In this document: positions 42,481-53,576 of the stretch, piece after piece | Position numbering within the stretch: the first letter of the stretch is position 1 | Layout: each line of letters starts with the position of its first letter | Assembly (NCBI RefSeq): GCF_026914185.1 | Contig: NC_070565.1 | Coordinates: 6,882,001 to 6,946,000 of the forward strand | Length of the DNA: 64,000 bases | Reading direction: 5' to 3' | Source of the DNA: Puccinia triticina | Taxonomy: Eukaryota; Basidiomycota; Pucciniomycetes; Pucciniales; Pucciniaceae | Position numbers and translations under genes: made by a program | Notes under the pieces: generated by a model | What the model saw: the letters and a program-made list of their open reading frames with translations, nothing else | Database searches by the model: none | Told to the model about the DNA's origin: nothing

Positions 42481-42659
42481 GCTAGCAAGGCTTCTGTCAG
42501 ATACTGGGATAGGAAAATGGCAGCTCAATTACGACGACCCTTGGACGCTGGCGAACTAGTACTCATCTACAATAAAAGTTTGGAGGATCAGTGGGGAAAA
42601 TTATTTTTGAACCGCTGGAATGGTCCCTTTAGAATCAAGAAACAACCACCTAAAGGATC
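42481..42659 (+). pseudogene. Gypsy integrase C-terminal fragment
   Basis: About 60 codons: ASKASVRYWDRKM, then GELVLIYNKSLEDQWGKL and NRWNGPFRI. It matches the E5 integrase tail (GELVLLYNRSLESQWGKL, NRWNGPYRV) with moderate divergence. It is bounded left by LTR-T copy B and right by a Harbinger element, both insertions into what was a longer pol. Confidence 0.85.
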
Positions 42660-42887
42660 TTAGAGCATCTCCACCGCAAGGGACTAAACGAGTACCTAAA
42701 TGCGAAACTCGCGCGACTGCGGCGCAATTTTAGCTTCCTAAAAGAGAGCCATCCAGCACCGCCAAGTCCTAGGATAGCTCCTCACGAGCGTGAAAGGGTC
42801 CCCCTGATCCCCCCCCCCCCTGCACCAACACCTCGAAAAAACATCATTCCCAGGCGCTGGATTTCTTGTCAACGACAAATCATCAAG

Positions 42888-43884
42888 ATGATCAACCCCG
42901 CCATACTCCAGATACTATTGCGACGAAGGCAAATAATCGCCAGCTCCAGACAAAGAATCAATGCCTCCCAAAAAAAAATCCATGCCGTCCTTGAAAGTTC
43001 TCTCCTTTTACTCAATGAAGACAACGACGACGCTGGAATCTTTCCTTCACATGGCGGATCAAAACCTGGAAGGCTTCCCAATAGACCTCGTGACTTTGAA
43101 GGAGCCTATCAGAATCTTCATAAGCATTACTTTGCTGAACAACCTTTCTACAACAATGTGGATTTCCGGCGCCGTTTCCAAATGCCACGCCCGCTTTTCT
43201 TGAAGATTTTGCAAGCTGTTCAAGAACACGACGAATATTTTACGCATCGTCCTGACGCTTTGGGAAAATGGGGCATCCGGCCCATCGTGAAAATCACCGC
43301 TGCTTTGCGGATGCTTGCCTACGGAGGCGCTGGCAATTGCAACGACGAGTATCTTCAACTTTCTGAGACAGCTTCACTAGAAAGCATGGACAAGTTTTGC
43401 AATACCATTGTTTCAATCTATTCATCAGAATATCTGAAACACCCAACAGTAGCCAACTTGGAGCGGCTTCTCGCGACTGGTACCAAGCGAGGATTCCCAG
43501 GAATGCTCGGATCTCTCGACTGCATGCACTGGGAGTGGAAGAACTGCACATCGGGTTGGGCTGGCGAGTTTCATGGCAAAGAAAAGGTCTGAAATATTCA
43601 TCTCTATTGATAGAATGTCAGATCCAGCTGACATTCTACATATCTCAGAAACCAACAGTCATCCTCGAAGCTGTTGCATCACATGAAATGTGAATCTGGC
43701 ATGCCTACTTTGGGATGCCAGGTTCACACAACAACATCAATGTTCTAGATAGCTCACCACTTTTCAAGAATCTGCTGAACGGTGAAGCACCTCAATGTCA
43801 ATACACAATCAATGGACATGAGTATCAGCAAGGCTACTACCTTGCTGATGGCATCTATCCGGTGTGGTCAGCCTAATCAAAACC
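42888..43884 (+). pseudogene. PIF/Harbinger transposase (one intron, broken)
   Basis: Exon 1 42888-43586 begins MINPAILQILLRRRQ. It contains a helical DNA-binding region (FRRRFQMPRPLFLKILQAV, KITAALRMLAYGG) and the first Asp motif GMLGSLDCMHWEW. A 62-bp intron (43587-43648, GTCTGA...CTCAG) is followed by exon 2 (KPTVILEAVAS). A premature TGA at 43690-43692 lies where Trp is expected. Then comes WHAYFGMPGSHNNINVLDSSPLF with the second Asp, and YYLADGIYP. A frameshift follows near 43870. The third acidic residue is not recoverable. In intact elements this nuclease works with a separate Myb-like protein; none is seen here. Confidence 0.85.
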
Positions 43885-44201
43885 TTACTACATCACTCAG
43901 ACACTCACCAGGAAGGAATCACCGCCCAACACCTCCTAGAAATCACTCTGTTACATGTAATCCACGCCCACAGACACTTCATAATAGCCTAGAATCATCT
44001 CTACAAGGCGCCTCAACTTCTCAGTATTCACTTTCATGGATGGCCCTCCACAATGGGTAATAAAATATGTACAAAATCAGGTTCAAAGTGGGAGAAAGTC
44101 CACCATCAAACAGAGCCAGAATAATAGGAAGGACCCTGAGTGCTCACTAGAATTAACCCCTCTATATTTCAGCAAGGCGTAACTCTTTCTCAGATGCATG
44201 G
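43885..44201 (+). other. Degenerate Harbinger 3' sequence
   Basis: Shifted frames continue the transposase (KTLLHHSDTHQEG-like) for some 50 codons, after which nothing is recognisable. A possible branch/acceptor TATATTTCAG lies at 44163-44172. Ends GCATGG at the E5 boundary. Confidence 0.5.
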
Positions 44202-45108
44202 TGTGAGAATGAAAGCTGGTTGGCTGGTGAAGAATGTCCGCTAACCGCCTCCTTCAAGAATATTGATGTCCAGGCTGTGTGATTGTTGGTAACTTGGCTC
44301 CGCACTGCTACTTTCCGCTAGCCTTCAGCGCTCCTCTACTGAGCCTGATCTATAGCATAATAATCCGCAAGTGAATAAAGCTCCGCACATCGCAAGCACA
44401 ATAATCCGCAAGTAACTCTCGAATAAGGATAAGAACACAGATATTCTCTCAATAGCTCTTGTACGTCTGTAGTTGTAAGTACAATGATGATGAGTGTAAT
44501 CCGTAATACGATAGGATAAGGATGATCATAATAGGATTCTGAAAAAGAGAGCCCCAAAAACCCTTTCCGTCCTCCCCTCCACACACATTGCCGTTCCCAC
44601 CCGATCCCGCACGTCTGACACTTTCCCGCACTAGTCCGCCTACTCCGCCTGCTATCCCGCTTGTCACTTTCCCAGACTCCGCACCTCTCCGACGCTTGCC
44701 CTCCCACCGTCCTCTGTCTAGCCCCCGTCAGTCGTTCTCTTGCCACCGCCTTCACCCCGGTTCCACCCGCTCGAGCTGTCATGGCTCACCCGCTGACGCG
44801 CCGCTGCTACCAGTCCACGTGTGTAGTCCCGCCGCAGTCCAGCCCTGTCTTTTTCCGCTCCGATCCGAATGCCCGATCCGAAATCCGCAATCCGCAATCC
44901 GCAATCCGCAATCCGCAATCTGCAATCCGCAATCTGTGCATTCCAATCCGCGCGTGACTTTCCGTAAGCTTTCCTAGCGTGCTCTCCTGACCTCATCCTC
45001 AGTGCTTATTTCACCGGAATGCACCATGCCTGAGCAGCTTTGTGCATTCCCCGCCCGCGCTATCCCCGCGTGGACATTCTACCGCGCTCGCCTATATAAA
45101 TCACCACA
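44202..45108 (-). repeat. E5 3' LTR (907 bp)
   Basis: Matches 57559-58431 with small differences. It has about seven CCGCAAT units at 44884-44936 where the 5' LTR has two. A TATA box (CTATATAAATC, 45092-45102) lies near the edge on the + strand, that is antisense to E5 and pointing at the zinc-cluster gene. Confidence 0.88.
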
Positions 45109-45228
45109 TCTGCCCCAGTTTTGAAGTCCTGCCCCCAGGATCTTCCCACACATTCGCCCGCTCCCACACTCGTCACACATCCCCCATACACATCATCCTC
45201 CTTTCCCACACATCTCTCCCCGTTCAAT

Positions 45229-46633
45229 ATGGTAGCTTGCGATCACTGTACTCGACTCGGATTACTCTGCGTCTACTCCCGCGCTGGTCGTGCGTGTAAC
45301 AACTGTAGGGATTCGAAACGCCGCTGCTCCGCCTTCACTCCCAAATCCGACAGCTCCCGCAGAAACCGCGAATCTCAAAACCGTCCACCGCCGTCTGGAT
45401 CCCGAAGCTCTCATGTGGAACGTTCCCCGTCTGTTATCTCAGTCAGTTCCCGCACCAAGTCGCCCTTTGCACACGATGAAGATCTTATGACGCCGCCACC
45501 CAATTGTGCCGACTGCTCGAGCGCCAAAGAATACGTCCAACAAGCCCAGGCGTGGGCCTGTAAACACGGCGTCAACAGACCTTTAGTCAACAAGCGTCTC
45601 AAACGTCCTCAAGAACCCGCATTGACACCTGCTGCTGGACCTTCATCGGCTGCCGCACCTTCTCCCACTGCTGGTTTGAAGTGCCCCTCTGCGGATTCTA
45701 CAGATCGATCCTCGAAGCGTTCATGCCCAGGCGGTTCTCAGACTCTGGGTCTCGCGGCCCGTCTTTCCGCTCGTCCACGTGACCCAACGCCGATCGTTCT
45801 CTCTCCCAAGCCCACGTTTCCCCAGGCTCCGGTAAGTAACTTTCCGCTTCTACTTGTCGAGCCGTTGCTAACCATTGACCGCTTTTTCCGCTCCAGCCAC
45901 CCCAGCAAGGGACACCAAGATGGCACCTGAAAACTCGTCACATACTCCTTCTGGCTCGCCGCCCAGCTCCCTGCAGTCTGTTCCGCACACTGAAGTCCCG
46001 CAAGCCAGAACCGCCCGCGCCGCCTTGATCCACACGTTGGAGTCCACGGACCCGCCTTCTCCGCCGGCCGATACCACTCCAAAAGCGCCTCGCCTCCTTG
46101 CCCCGTCAGCCCCTACTGTTTGCGCTGCATCTCCTGACTCTCCGACTCCACACCCTCAAGCCTCGTCGGTACCCATCCACCTGCCGCCGCCTGCCGAGCC
46201 TGCCGCGGACACCGAAGCCGCGTTGCTAAATCGCCAACTCGCGGAAATCTCCCGCGACCTACACAACACCTTCCCCAACAACCCCCTCTGGGAACAAGCC
46301 GTGTTCCCCGCCGCCACCGTACTCGACTTTGTAGGCGCCTTCCGCAATATGTACCGCGCTCTGCTCCACATCTCCGCGATAACACCCGCACAACGCCGCC
46401 GTAGGTACGCATTCTTCCTCGTCGGCATCAACCAGCTCGTCGAACGACTCGAGCTGGCCATTGTCGTTCCCGCCGACAAACGTACTCTACGAGCCCGACA
46501 GAACATGGAGGAAGCGCTACGGAACGAGCCGCACCCCGCACAACCCACCGCCGCAGACTATGACGCTCCTATCCCTGCGGAGCGCATTCATACGGAGCGT
46601 ACCCGCCGCTCCTCTGACTCCAGACTTCCCTAG
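45229..46633 (+). CDS. Antisense Zn2Cys6 zinc-cluster protein in E5, copy 1
   Basis: Runs opposite to E5 pol. ATG at 45229, about 130 bp from the LTR TATA box. The N-terminus MVACDHCTRLGLLCVYS with CNNCRDSKRRCS gives C-x2-C-x6-C-x8-C-x2-C-x6-C, the GAL4-type binuclear zinc cluster of fungal DNA-binding proteins. A Ser/Pro-rich middle follows. Exon 1 ends at 45831 before GTAAGT. CAG acceptors at 45896 and 45905 would shift frame, while AAG at 45919 keeps it (second exon MAPENSSHTPSG, 45920-46633). The C-terminal domain is helical (LNRQLAEISRDLHNTFPN, MYRALLHISAITPAQRRRR). Target unknown; it could regulate the LTR or host genes. Alternatively it is two separate frames. Confidence 0.65.
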
Positions 46634-47237
46634 CTTCCCCTTTTTTTTTCCGCTTTGTCTTCTCTTTCTTTTGTCGTCTCCCCCTTGTATATAGCCCTAT
46701 CCTGCAGAAACAATGCTTGTAATACACGCGCAGTCTATGTTCCGCACCCGGATAGTTTCCGCCTAGAGAGAGCTACCGAGAATCCAAAGCAAAGTGAGCA
46801 AAAACAGAGGTCCGCTGTCCCAAAAAAATTTATAAGTGCCTGGACCGCCCCAGAATGAGAACCACTTAGTCCCCGCACTTCCTTTTTCCATTTTTATCCT
46901 TCTTTTTTTTTTTTTTTTTTTTTTTTTACCACCTTTTACCATACACCATCCAGAAAGAAACCGCAATCCATGAGAGAGAGAAACCAGAGAAAACGCAATC
47001 CACAAAAGAAAAACCAGAAAAGCCGCAATCCACGAGAGAAATTCCGCAAGGTACCTGGTCCGCCCCAGAAGGATTTTTCCGCACAAAATCCCCGTACCCC
47101 GCACCTAGAAATACAGATAGACAACAAGCCAGTGAAACGTATAACAAAACTTAAACCAAACTCTATAGGATAACAAACATTCTGGGGTGGCTATGTAACC
47201 TGGCTGTAGACCAGATAGCGCACCCCCTCACCAATAA
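46634..47237. other. E5 spacer between antisense gene and integrase, unit 1
   Basis: Non-coding. It holds a T run (about 46904-46927) and repeated CCGCAATCCA(C/T)GAGAGA-like words at 46950-47045. Probably the 3' region of the antisense transcript and E5 3' non-coding sequence. Confidence 0.6.
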
Positions 47238-47853
47238 TCACTTGTGGCTTTTGCCTGCCACGGATTTCCCCGCCCCAGCGTTTTTAGCGCTGTCCCCAGC
47301 GGTCCGCAAACGCCAACTCCGCCGCAACAGCAGAGGTGCCTGATCCGCACTGTCCTCCTCCGATGCAGCTTCCGAACCAGAATCTTCGTCGCTAGCCGCC
47401 GCGCCCGTGCCCTCCGCACCCTCTGAGCTCGCTGAAGAAAAGGCGTCCTCAGGGACCCAAACCTCCTCCTCAGAGTCATCCGATTCCGCGGTCTGATTGA
47501 AACCCGTAGAACCCCGTGCATAAAACCGCTTGACATGCGTCGCCGCCGCCTGCCGCTTCAGAAGCGTCCCGTCCATTTCCTCCAGCTGATAACTTCCACC
47601 AGGGAATTGGGACACAACGCGATAAGGACCATTCCAACGGTTAGCAAACAACTTGCCCCACTGAGACTCGAGGCTACGATTGTAAAGAAGAACCAATTCC
47701 CCCTTGCGGAGAGAATCCCGCAAGCGATGAGAACACCAAAGGTCCCAGTATTGGACCGCCTTAGCACGACTCTCCTTAAGGCGCGCCGCCGCCTTTGCGA
47801 TAACTGAATCCCGCCGCAACAACTGCTCCGCTCGCGCCAAAAGCAAATCGTCC
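47238..47853 (-). pseudogene. E5 integrase C-terminus, duplicated copy
   Basis: Minus strand from the duplication junction: DDLLLARAEQLLRRD, GELVLLYNRSLESQWGKL, NRWNGPYRV, an acidic tail (SDDSEEEVWVPED) and a basic end. Its upstream part is missing because the unit edge falls here, so it is a fragment without promoter or core. The sequence runs on into LTR DNA, which creates a misleading 314-codon fusion frame. Confidence 0.88.
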
Positions 47854-48628
47854 AGCTCTTGTACGTCTGTAGTTGTAAGTACAATGATGATGAGTGTAAT
47901 CCGTAATACGACAGGATAAGGATGATCATAATAGGATTCTGAAAAAGAGAGCCCCAAAAACCCTTTCCGTCCTCCCCTCCACACACATTGCCGTTCCCAC
48001 CCGATCCCGCACGTCTGACACTTTCCCGCACTAGTCCGCCTACTCCGCCTGCTATCCCGCTTGTCACTTTCCCAGACTCCGCACCTCTCCGACGCTTGCC
48101 CTCCCACCGTCCTCTGTCTAGCCCCCGTCAGTCGTTCTCTTGCCACCGCCTTCACCCCGGTTCCACCCGCTCGAGCTGTCATGGCTCACCCGCTGACGCG
48201 CCGCTGCTACCAGTCCACGTGTGTAGTCCCGCCGCAGTCCAGCCCTGTCTTTTTCCGCTCCGATCCGAATGCCCGATCCGAAATCCGCAATCCGCAATCC
48301 GCAATCCGCAATCCGCAATCTGCAATCCGCAATCTGTGCATTCCAATCCGCGCGTGACTTTCCGTAAGCTTTCCTAGCGTGCTCTCCTGACCTCATCCTC
48401 AGTGCTTATTTCACCGGAATGCACCATGCCTGAGCAGCTTTGTGCATTCCCCGCCCGCGCTATCCCCGCGTGGACATTCTACCGCGCTCGCCTATATAAA
48501 TCACCACATCTGCCCCAGTTTTGAAGTCCTGCCCCCAGGATCTTCCCACACATTCGCCCGCTCCCACACTCGTCACACATCCCCCATACACATCATCCTC
48601 CTTTCCCACACATCTCTCCCCGTTCAAT

Positions 48629-50033
48629 ATGGTAGCTTGCGATCACTGTACTCGACTCGGATTACTCTGCGTCTACTCCCGCGCTGGTCGTGCGTGTAAC
48701 AACTGTAGGGATTCGAAACGCCGCTGCTCCGCCTTCACTCCCAAATCCGACAGCTCCCGCAGAAACCGCGAATCTCAAAACCGTCCACCGCCGTCTGGAT
48801 CCCGAAGCTCTCATGTGGAACGTTCCCCGTCTGTTATCTCAGTCAGTTCCCGCACCAAGTCGCCCTTTGCACACGATGAAGATCTTATGACGCCGCCACC
48901 CAATTGTGCCGACTGCTCGAGCGCCAAAGAATACGTCCAACAAGCCCAGGCGTGGGCCTGTAAACACGGCGTCAACAGACCTTTAGTCAACAAGCGTCTC
49001 AAACGTCCTCAAGAACCCGCATTGACACCTGCTGCTGGACCTTCATCGGCTGCCGCACCTTCTCCCACTGCTGGTTTGAAGTGCCCCTCTGCGGATTCTA
49101 CAGATCGATCCTCGAAGCGTTCATGCCCAGGCGGTTCTCAGACTCTGGGTCTCGCGGCCCGTCTTTCCGCTCGTCCACGTGACCCAACGCCGATCGTTCT
49201 CTCTCCCAAGCCCACGTTTCCCCAGGCTCCGGTAAGTAACTTTCCGCTTCTACTTGTCGAGCCGTTGCTAACCATTGACCGCTTTTTCCGCTCCAGCCAC
49301 CCCAGCAAGGGACACCAAGATGGCACCTGAAAACTCGTCACATACTCCTTCTGGCTCGCCGCCCAGCTCCCTGCAGTCTGTTCCGCACACTGAAGTCCCG
49401 CAAGCCAGAACCGCCCGCGCCGCCTTGATCCACACGTTGGAGTCCACGGACCCGCCTTCTCCGCCGGCCGATACCACTCCAAAAGCGCCTCGCCTCCTTG
49501 CCCCGTCAGCCCCTACTGTTTGCGCTGCATCTCCTGACTCTCCGACTCCACACCCTCAAGCCTCGTCGGTACCCATCCACCTGCCGCCGCCTGCCGAGCC
49601 TGCCGCGGACACCGAAGCCGCGTTGCTAAATCGCCAACTCGCGGAAATCTCCCGCGACCTACACAACACCTTCCCCAACAACCCCCTCTGGGAACAAGCC
49701 GTGTTCCCCGCCGCCACCGTACTCGACTTTGTAGGCGCCTTCCGCAATATGTACCGCGCTCTGCTCCACATCTCCGCGATAACACCCGCACAACGCCGCC
49801 GTAGGTACGCATTCTTCCTCGTCGGCATCAACCAGCTCGTCGAACGACTCGAGCTGGCCATTGTCGTTCCCGCCGACAAACGTACTCTACGAGCCCGACA
49901 GAACATGGAGGAAGCGCTACGGAACGAGCCGCACCCCGCACAACCCACCGCCGCAGACTATGACGCTCCTATCCCTGCGGAGCGCATTCATACGGAGCGT
50001 ACCCGCCGCTCCTCTGACTCCAGACTTCCCTAG
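48629..50033 (+). CDS. Antisense Zn2Cys6 zinc-cluster protein in E5, copy 2
   Basis: Same sequence as copy 1 at +3400 (exons 48629-49231 and probably 49320-50033), with its own TATA box at 48492-48502. Both copies keep all six cluster cysteines and the same intron. Conservation between copies is uninformative because the duplication looks very recent. Confidence 0.65.
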
Positions 50034-50637
50034 CTTCCCCTTTTTTTTTCCGCTTTGTCTTCTCTTTCTTTTGTCGTCTCCCCCTTGTATATAGCCCTAT
50101 CCTGCAGAAACAATGCTTGTAATACACGCGCAGTCTATGTTCCGCACCCGGATAGTTTCCGCCTAGAGAGAGCTACCGAGAATCCAAAGCAAAGTGAGCA
50201 AAAACAGAGGTCCGCTGTCCCAAAAAAATTTATAAGTGCCTGGACCGCCCCAGAATGAGAACCACTTAGTCCCCGCACTTCCTTTTTCCATTTTTATCCT
50301 TCTTTTTTTTTTTTTTTTTTTTTTTTTACCACCTTTTACCATACACCATCCAGAAAGAAACCGCAATCCATGAGAGAGAGAAACCAGAGAAAACGCAATC
50401 CACAAAAGAAAAACCAGAAAAGCCGCAATCCACGAGAGAAATTCCGCAAGGTACCTGGTCCGCCCCAGAAGGATTTTTCCGCACAAAATCCCCGTACCCC
50501 GCACCTAGAAATACAGATAGACAACAAGCCAGTGAAACGTATAACAAAACTTAAACCAAACTCTATAGGATAACAAACATTCTGGGGTGGCTATGTAACC
50601 TGGCTGTAGACCAGATAGCGCACCCCCTCACCAATAA
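50034..50637. other. E5 spacer between antisense gene and integrase, unit 2
   Basis: Repeat of 46634-47237; no gene. Confidence 0.6.
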
Positions 50638-52400
50638 TCACTTGTGGCTTTTGCCTGCCACGGATTTCCCCGCCCCAGCGTTTTTAGCGCTGTCCCCAGC
50701 GGTCCGCAAACGCCAACTCCGCCGCAACAGCAGAGGTGCCTGATCCGCACTGTCCTCCTCCGATGCAGCTTCCGAACCAGAATCTTCGTCGCTAGCCGCC
50801 GCGCCCGTGCCCTCCGCACCCTCTGAGCTCGCTGAAGAAAAGGCGTCCTCAGGGACCCAAACCTCCTCCTCAGAGTCATCCGATTCCGCGGTCTGATTGA
50901 AACCCGTAGAACCCCGTGCATAAAACCGCTTGACATGCGTCGCCGCCGCCTGCCGCTTCAGAAGCGTCCCGTCCATTTCCTCCAGCTGATAACTTCCACC
51001 AGGGAATTGGGACACAACGCGATAAGGACCATTCCAACGGTTAGCAAACAACTTGCCCCACTGAGACTCGAGGCTACGATTGTAAAGAAGAACCAATTCC
51101 CCCTTGCGGAGAGAATCCCGCAAGCGATGAGAACACCAAAGGTCCCAGTATTGGACCGCCTTAGCACGACTCTCCTTAAGGCGCGCCGCCGCCTTTGCGA
51201 TAACTGAATCCCGCCGCAACAACTGCTCCGCTCGCGCCAAAAGCAAATCGTCCGCCGATTTAACTTTCCACCAATCCACCGCCAGATACGTGAACATCTC
51301 TATATCTACCGGCAAGACTGGCTGACACCCAAACAACATCTCGTACGGCGAATACCCCGTTGTCCGCTTAGTAGAAATCCGATCTGCAAACAAAACAGCG
51401 GGCAGATACTGCTGCCACTTCTTACTGTCCTCGCCACACAATTTCACCAGAGCGCTCTTTATTGGCTGATGGCCACGCTCAACCATTCCCGCACCTTCAG
51501 GGTAGTACTCTGTTACTTTGCCAAACTTGGCACCGCACGACTCCACCAATTTCTGCAAGCCGCCACGAAATTCCGCACTGCCGTCCACCGTGATGAGTCG
51601 CACACTCCCAAACCGCGCAAACCAGTCCTCTTCCAAAAACTGTTTGACTTTCGCCGCCGTAAGATTCACCAGAGGCCGCGCCTCCACCCAACCGGAAAGA
51701 TCATCTCGCGCCACAATCAGGTACTTGAACTTCCCTGCCTTGATGTGCACCGCATCCATTGATATCCTACTAAATAGCGTGTCCCTTTCCGTAGGCTTCC
51801 CGATCTCTTTAGGCAAACGCTGATTACGCCTCTGGCATTGCTCGCAACTCCGCACCCATTGCCGCACACTCATCGTAACACCCGGCCACCAAAAACGCGA
51901 CTGAACTCTCCGTCTAGTTTCCGCTTCACCTTGATGACCCAACTCCTCGTGTAAACTCCGCAGGACAGCTTCCTGATCAATGCGCCGAGTCACTACCACC
52001 AGGTGTACCGGTGAGCTCCGACGCCATAGTTGACCCTCATGCACGAAGAAATTTGCCGCTTTGCGTTTGATCCAGCGATGAACTGTCGGACCAATTCCCG
52101 CAGGATAACGAAGAGTTGTCAGGAACACCACCAAGTACTCATACCTCGGCTTCTGAGTCACTGGCAAGCCTCCACCCTCCTCCGCGACCGCGTCCTCCGT
52201 CATTCGCACATCGAGAATCCGCCGCTCCACGTCCAGCTGTTCCGCCAGCGCGAATTGATCCTCATTGTCACCCAGGGGAATGCGGGAAAGCGCATCTGGC
52301 ATCGTGAACGCCTTGCCCGGCACGTGCACCACTTTGAAAGAAAACAACTGCAAGAATGCCACCCACCTCGTCATTGGGGCATTAGGCAGCGACGGACAAT
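50638..52400 (-). CDS. E5 integrase (and RNase H end)
   Basis: Minus strand. Starts in the RNase H tail (FSFKVVHVPGKAFTMPDALSR). The integrase zinc domain is LHEELGHQGEAETRRRV with CEQCQRR. DDE: Asp in RISMDAVHIKAGKFKYL, Asp in LITVDGSAEFRGG, Glu in EYYPEGAGMVERGHQPIK. The C-terminus has GELVLLYNRSLESQWGKL, NRWNGPYRV, a long acidic Ser/Glu stretch and LLRRSWRLRTAG. The integrase part is uninterrupted to the stop. Upstream RNase H is broken, so the polyprotein cannot be made whole. Confidence 0.88.
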
Positions 52401-52727
52401 TGATCATCCGCATCGACCAGTAATTTGAAATAGACGCCCCACAGTATGTGTTGCAATCTCCGCACGATTTTTGCCACTCCGCACAGCTCCAACTTCGGCT
52501 GGGAATACCGTTACTCCACATCCATAAACGTCACCGATTCATACAGCACGGGCCGATCCTTCCCGTCTTCTTCCTGGGTGAGTACTCCGCCCGCACCAAA
52601 CTCACTTGAGTCCACTGCCAAACAAATTCCGCCGCAATCTTAGTCGAGTTCCTTTAACAAGATCTCTCGGCCTACTATGTCCTTCAGCATTGCAAACGCC
52701 TCATCACACTCTTGGGTCCAGTTCCAC
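52401..52727 (-). pseudogene. E5 RNase H N-terminal part (broken)
   Basis: Minus strand: NWTQECDEAFAMLKDIV, then a TAA after LKELD, LAVDSSEFGAGGVLTQE with the first catalytic Asp, YESVTFMDVE followed by a TAA, RYSQPKLELCGVAKIV. A frame change near 52405 precedes the intact integrase frame. It ends at TCCAC, the duplicated target of LTR-T copy C. Confidence 0.8.
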
Positions 52728-53576
52728 TGTCAGACACTGAGACACTAAGTCCATGTGTCTACAATGCAGAGTACATGTCTTATAGCCTAATGGTTAAAGA
52801 CTTCTTTAATGATTGACTCATGTACATAAAGTCAAGAGTTCAATTCCCTGTCATTACATGAATTATGTACCTTTTATTTCAATGTACTATTATTATGTAT
52901 TTAGGACCTATTTCACACTCTTTTGAGTATGTAATTAATCTTATTTCACATTGATTACATATCTGTTTATACAGAGAGAGATAATCTTATCTCTCTGTGT
53001 ATTTATCCTGATTTAGCTTAATATATTTACAAATAGGGTGATTACATACATATTTATGTAAATCCCCTTCTGAATTCCGTGTTCACTCCTCCTTGGAGTT
53101 AAGGATCCCTCAGAACCTTGACTCAAAGGAGGGAGCTGATCCTGTAATATAAAAGGGGGGATCTTTCCCCTGGAGAGATTTCCCCCCAAGATTATTACAC
53201 ATAAAAAACCCGCCAACCTTACTACAATCAATAGTGAGTGGGGTTTATAATAATCAAACTAACCTTATTTCTCTCTACAGTCTTCTTCGCCTTCAACTCG
53301 TGTATTTTCTAGTTACAGGTGATTTTTATCACACCTGTAACTTAGAAAATAATCCTTCTTTGTTCTAAAGCTACGGCGCCGGCTCGAGTCATCGCCGCGT
53401 CCCCTTACTTTTGTAAGGGAGCTAGCCCCTCCGCTACCTAGCGTCGAGGTGTGGATTATTCCCACTGGCTCTTTGAGCTATAGTGCGGCCCCATCTCCGC
53501 TGGCCGCTGCCCAAGCCGCTACAGCGTGAACTTAAAATCCATCAGAGCCACGTCACATAAGAGACGAGCCCTGACA
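52728..53576 (+). mobile_element. LTR-T copy C: complete solo LTR (849 bp) in E5 RT
   Basis: Ends TGTCAGACAC and GCCCTGACA. Perfect 5-bp duplication TCCAC at 52723-52727 and 53577-53581. It is the only full copy of LTR-T here and carries the tRNA-like segment (52776-52853), the hairpin near 53309-53347 and the AGAGAGATAATC-type hairpin near 52973-53000. It is the empty-site reference for CACTG-2. Confidence 0.9.
52776..52853 (+). other. tRNA-like segment in LTR-T copy C
   Basis: TGTCTTATAGCCTAATGG (A-box region) to GAGTTCAATTCCCTG (B-box region), almost the same as copy B on the other strand. One difference is CTTCTTTAAT versus CTTATTTAAT. Intact A and B boxes could in principle recruit TFIIIC. 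Confidence 0.55.

Larger units (their letters stand above)
42663..44201 (+). mobile_element. PIF/Harbinger DNA transposon, 3'-truncated
   Basis: Begins GAGCATCTCCACCGC after TTA (42660-42662). Harbinger elements duplicate 3-bp TWA and have ends of this kind. It encodes a DDE_Tnp_4-type transposase. The right end is missing because E5 starts at 44202, and sequence beyond E5 (58432 on) does not look like its remainder. Confidence 0.75.
44454..47853. repeat. 3400-bp tandem duplication, unit 1
   Basis: Every feature recurs at exactly +3400. The unit begins AGCTCTTGTACG and ends AAGCAAATCGTCC. The junction at 47853/47854 joins integrase sequence directly to mid-LTR sequence, which defines the duplication. 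Confidence 0.95.
47854..51253. repeat. 3400-bp tandem duplication, unit 2
   Basis: Near-identical to unit 1; the only difference I noticed is GATAGG versus GACAGG near 44512/47912. It contains the inner LTR part (47854-48508), the antisense gene and the integrase C-terminus that is continuous with the rest of E5. Confidence 0.95.

Noticed and set aside
47238..48182. 314-codon minus-strand fusion of integrase tail with an Arg-rich N-terminus
   Set aside because: The N-terminal 130 residues are LTR sequence brought next to integrase by the 3400-bp duplication; not a designed fusion.
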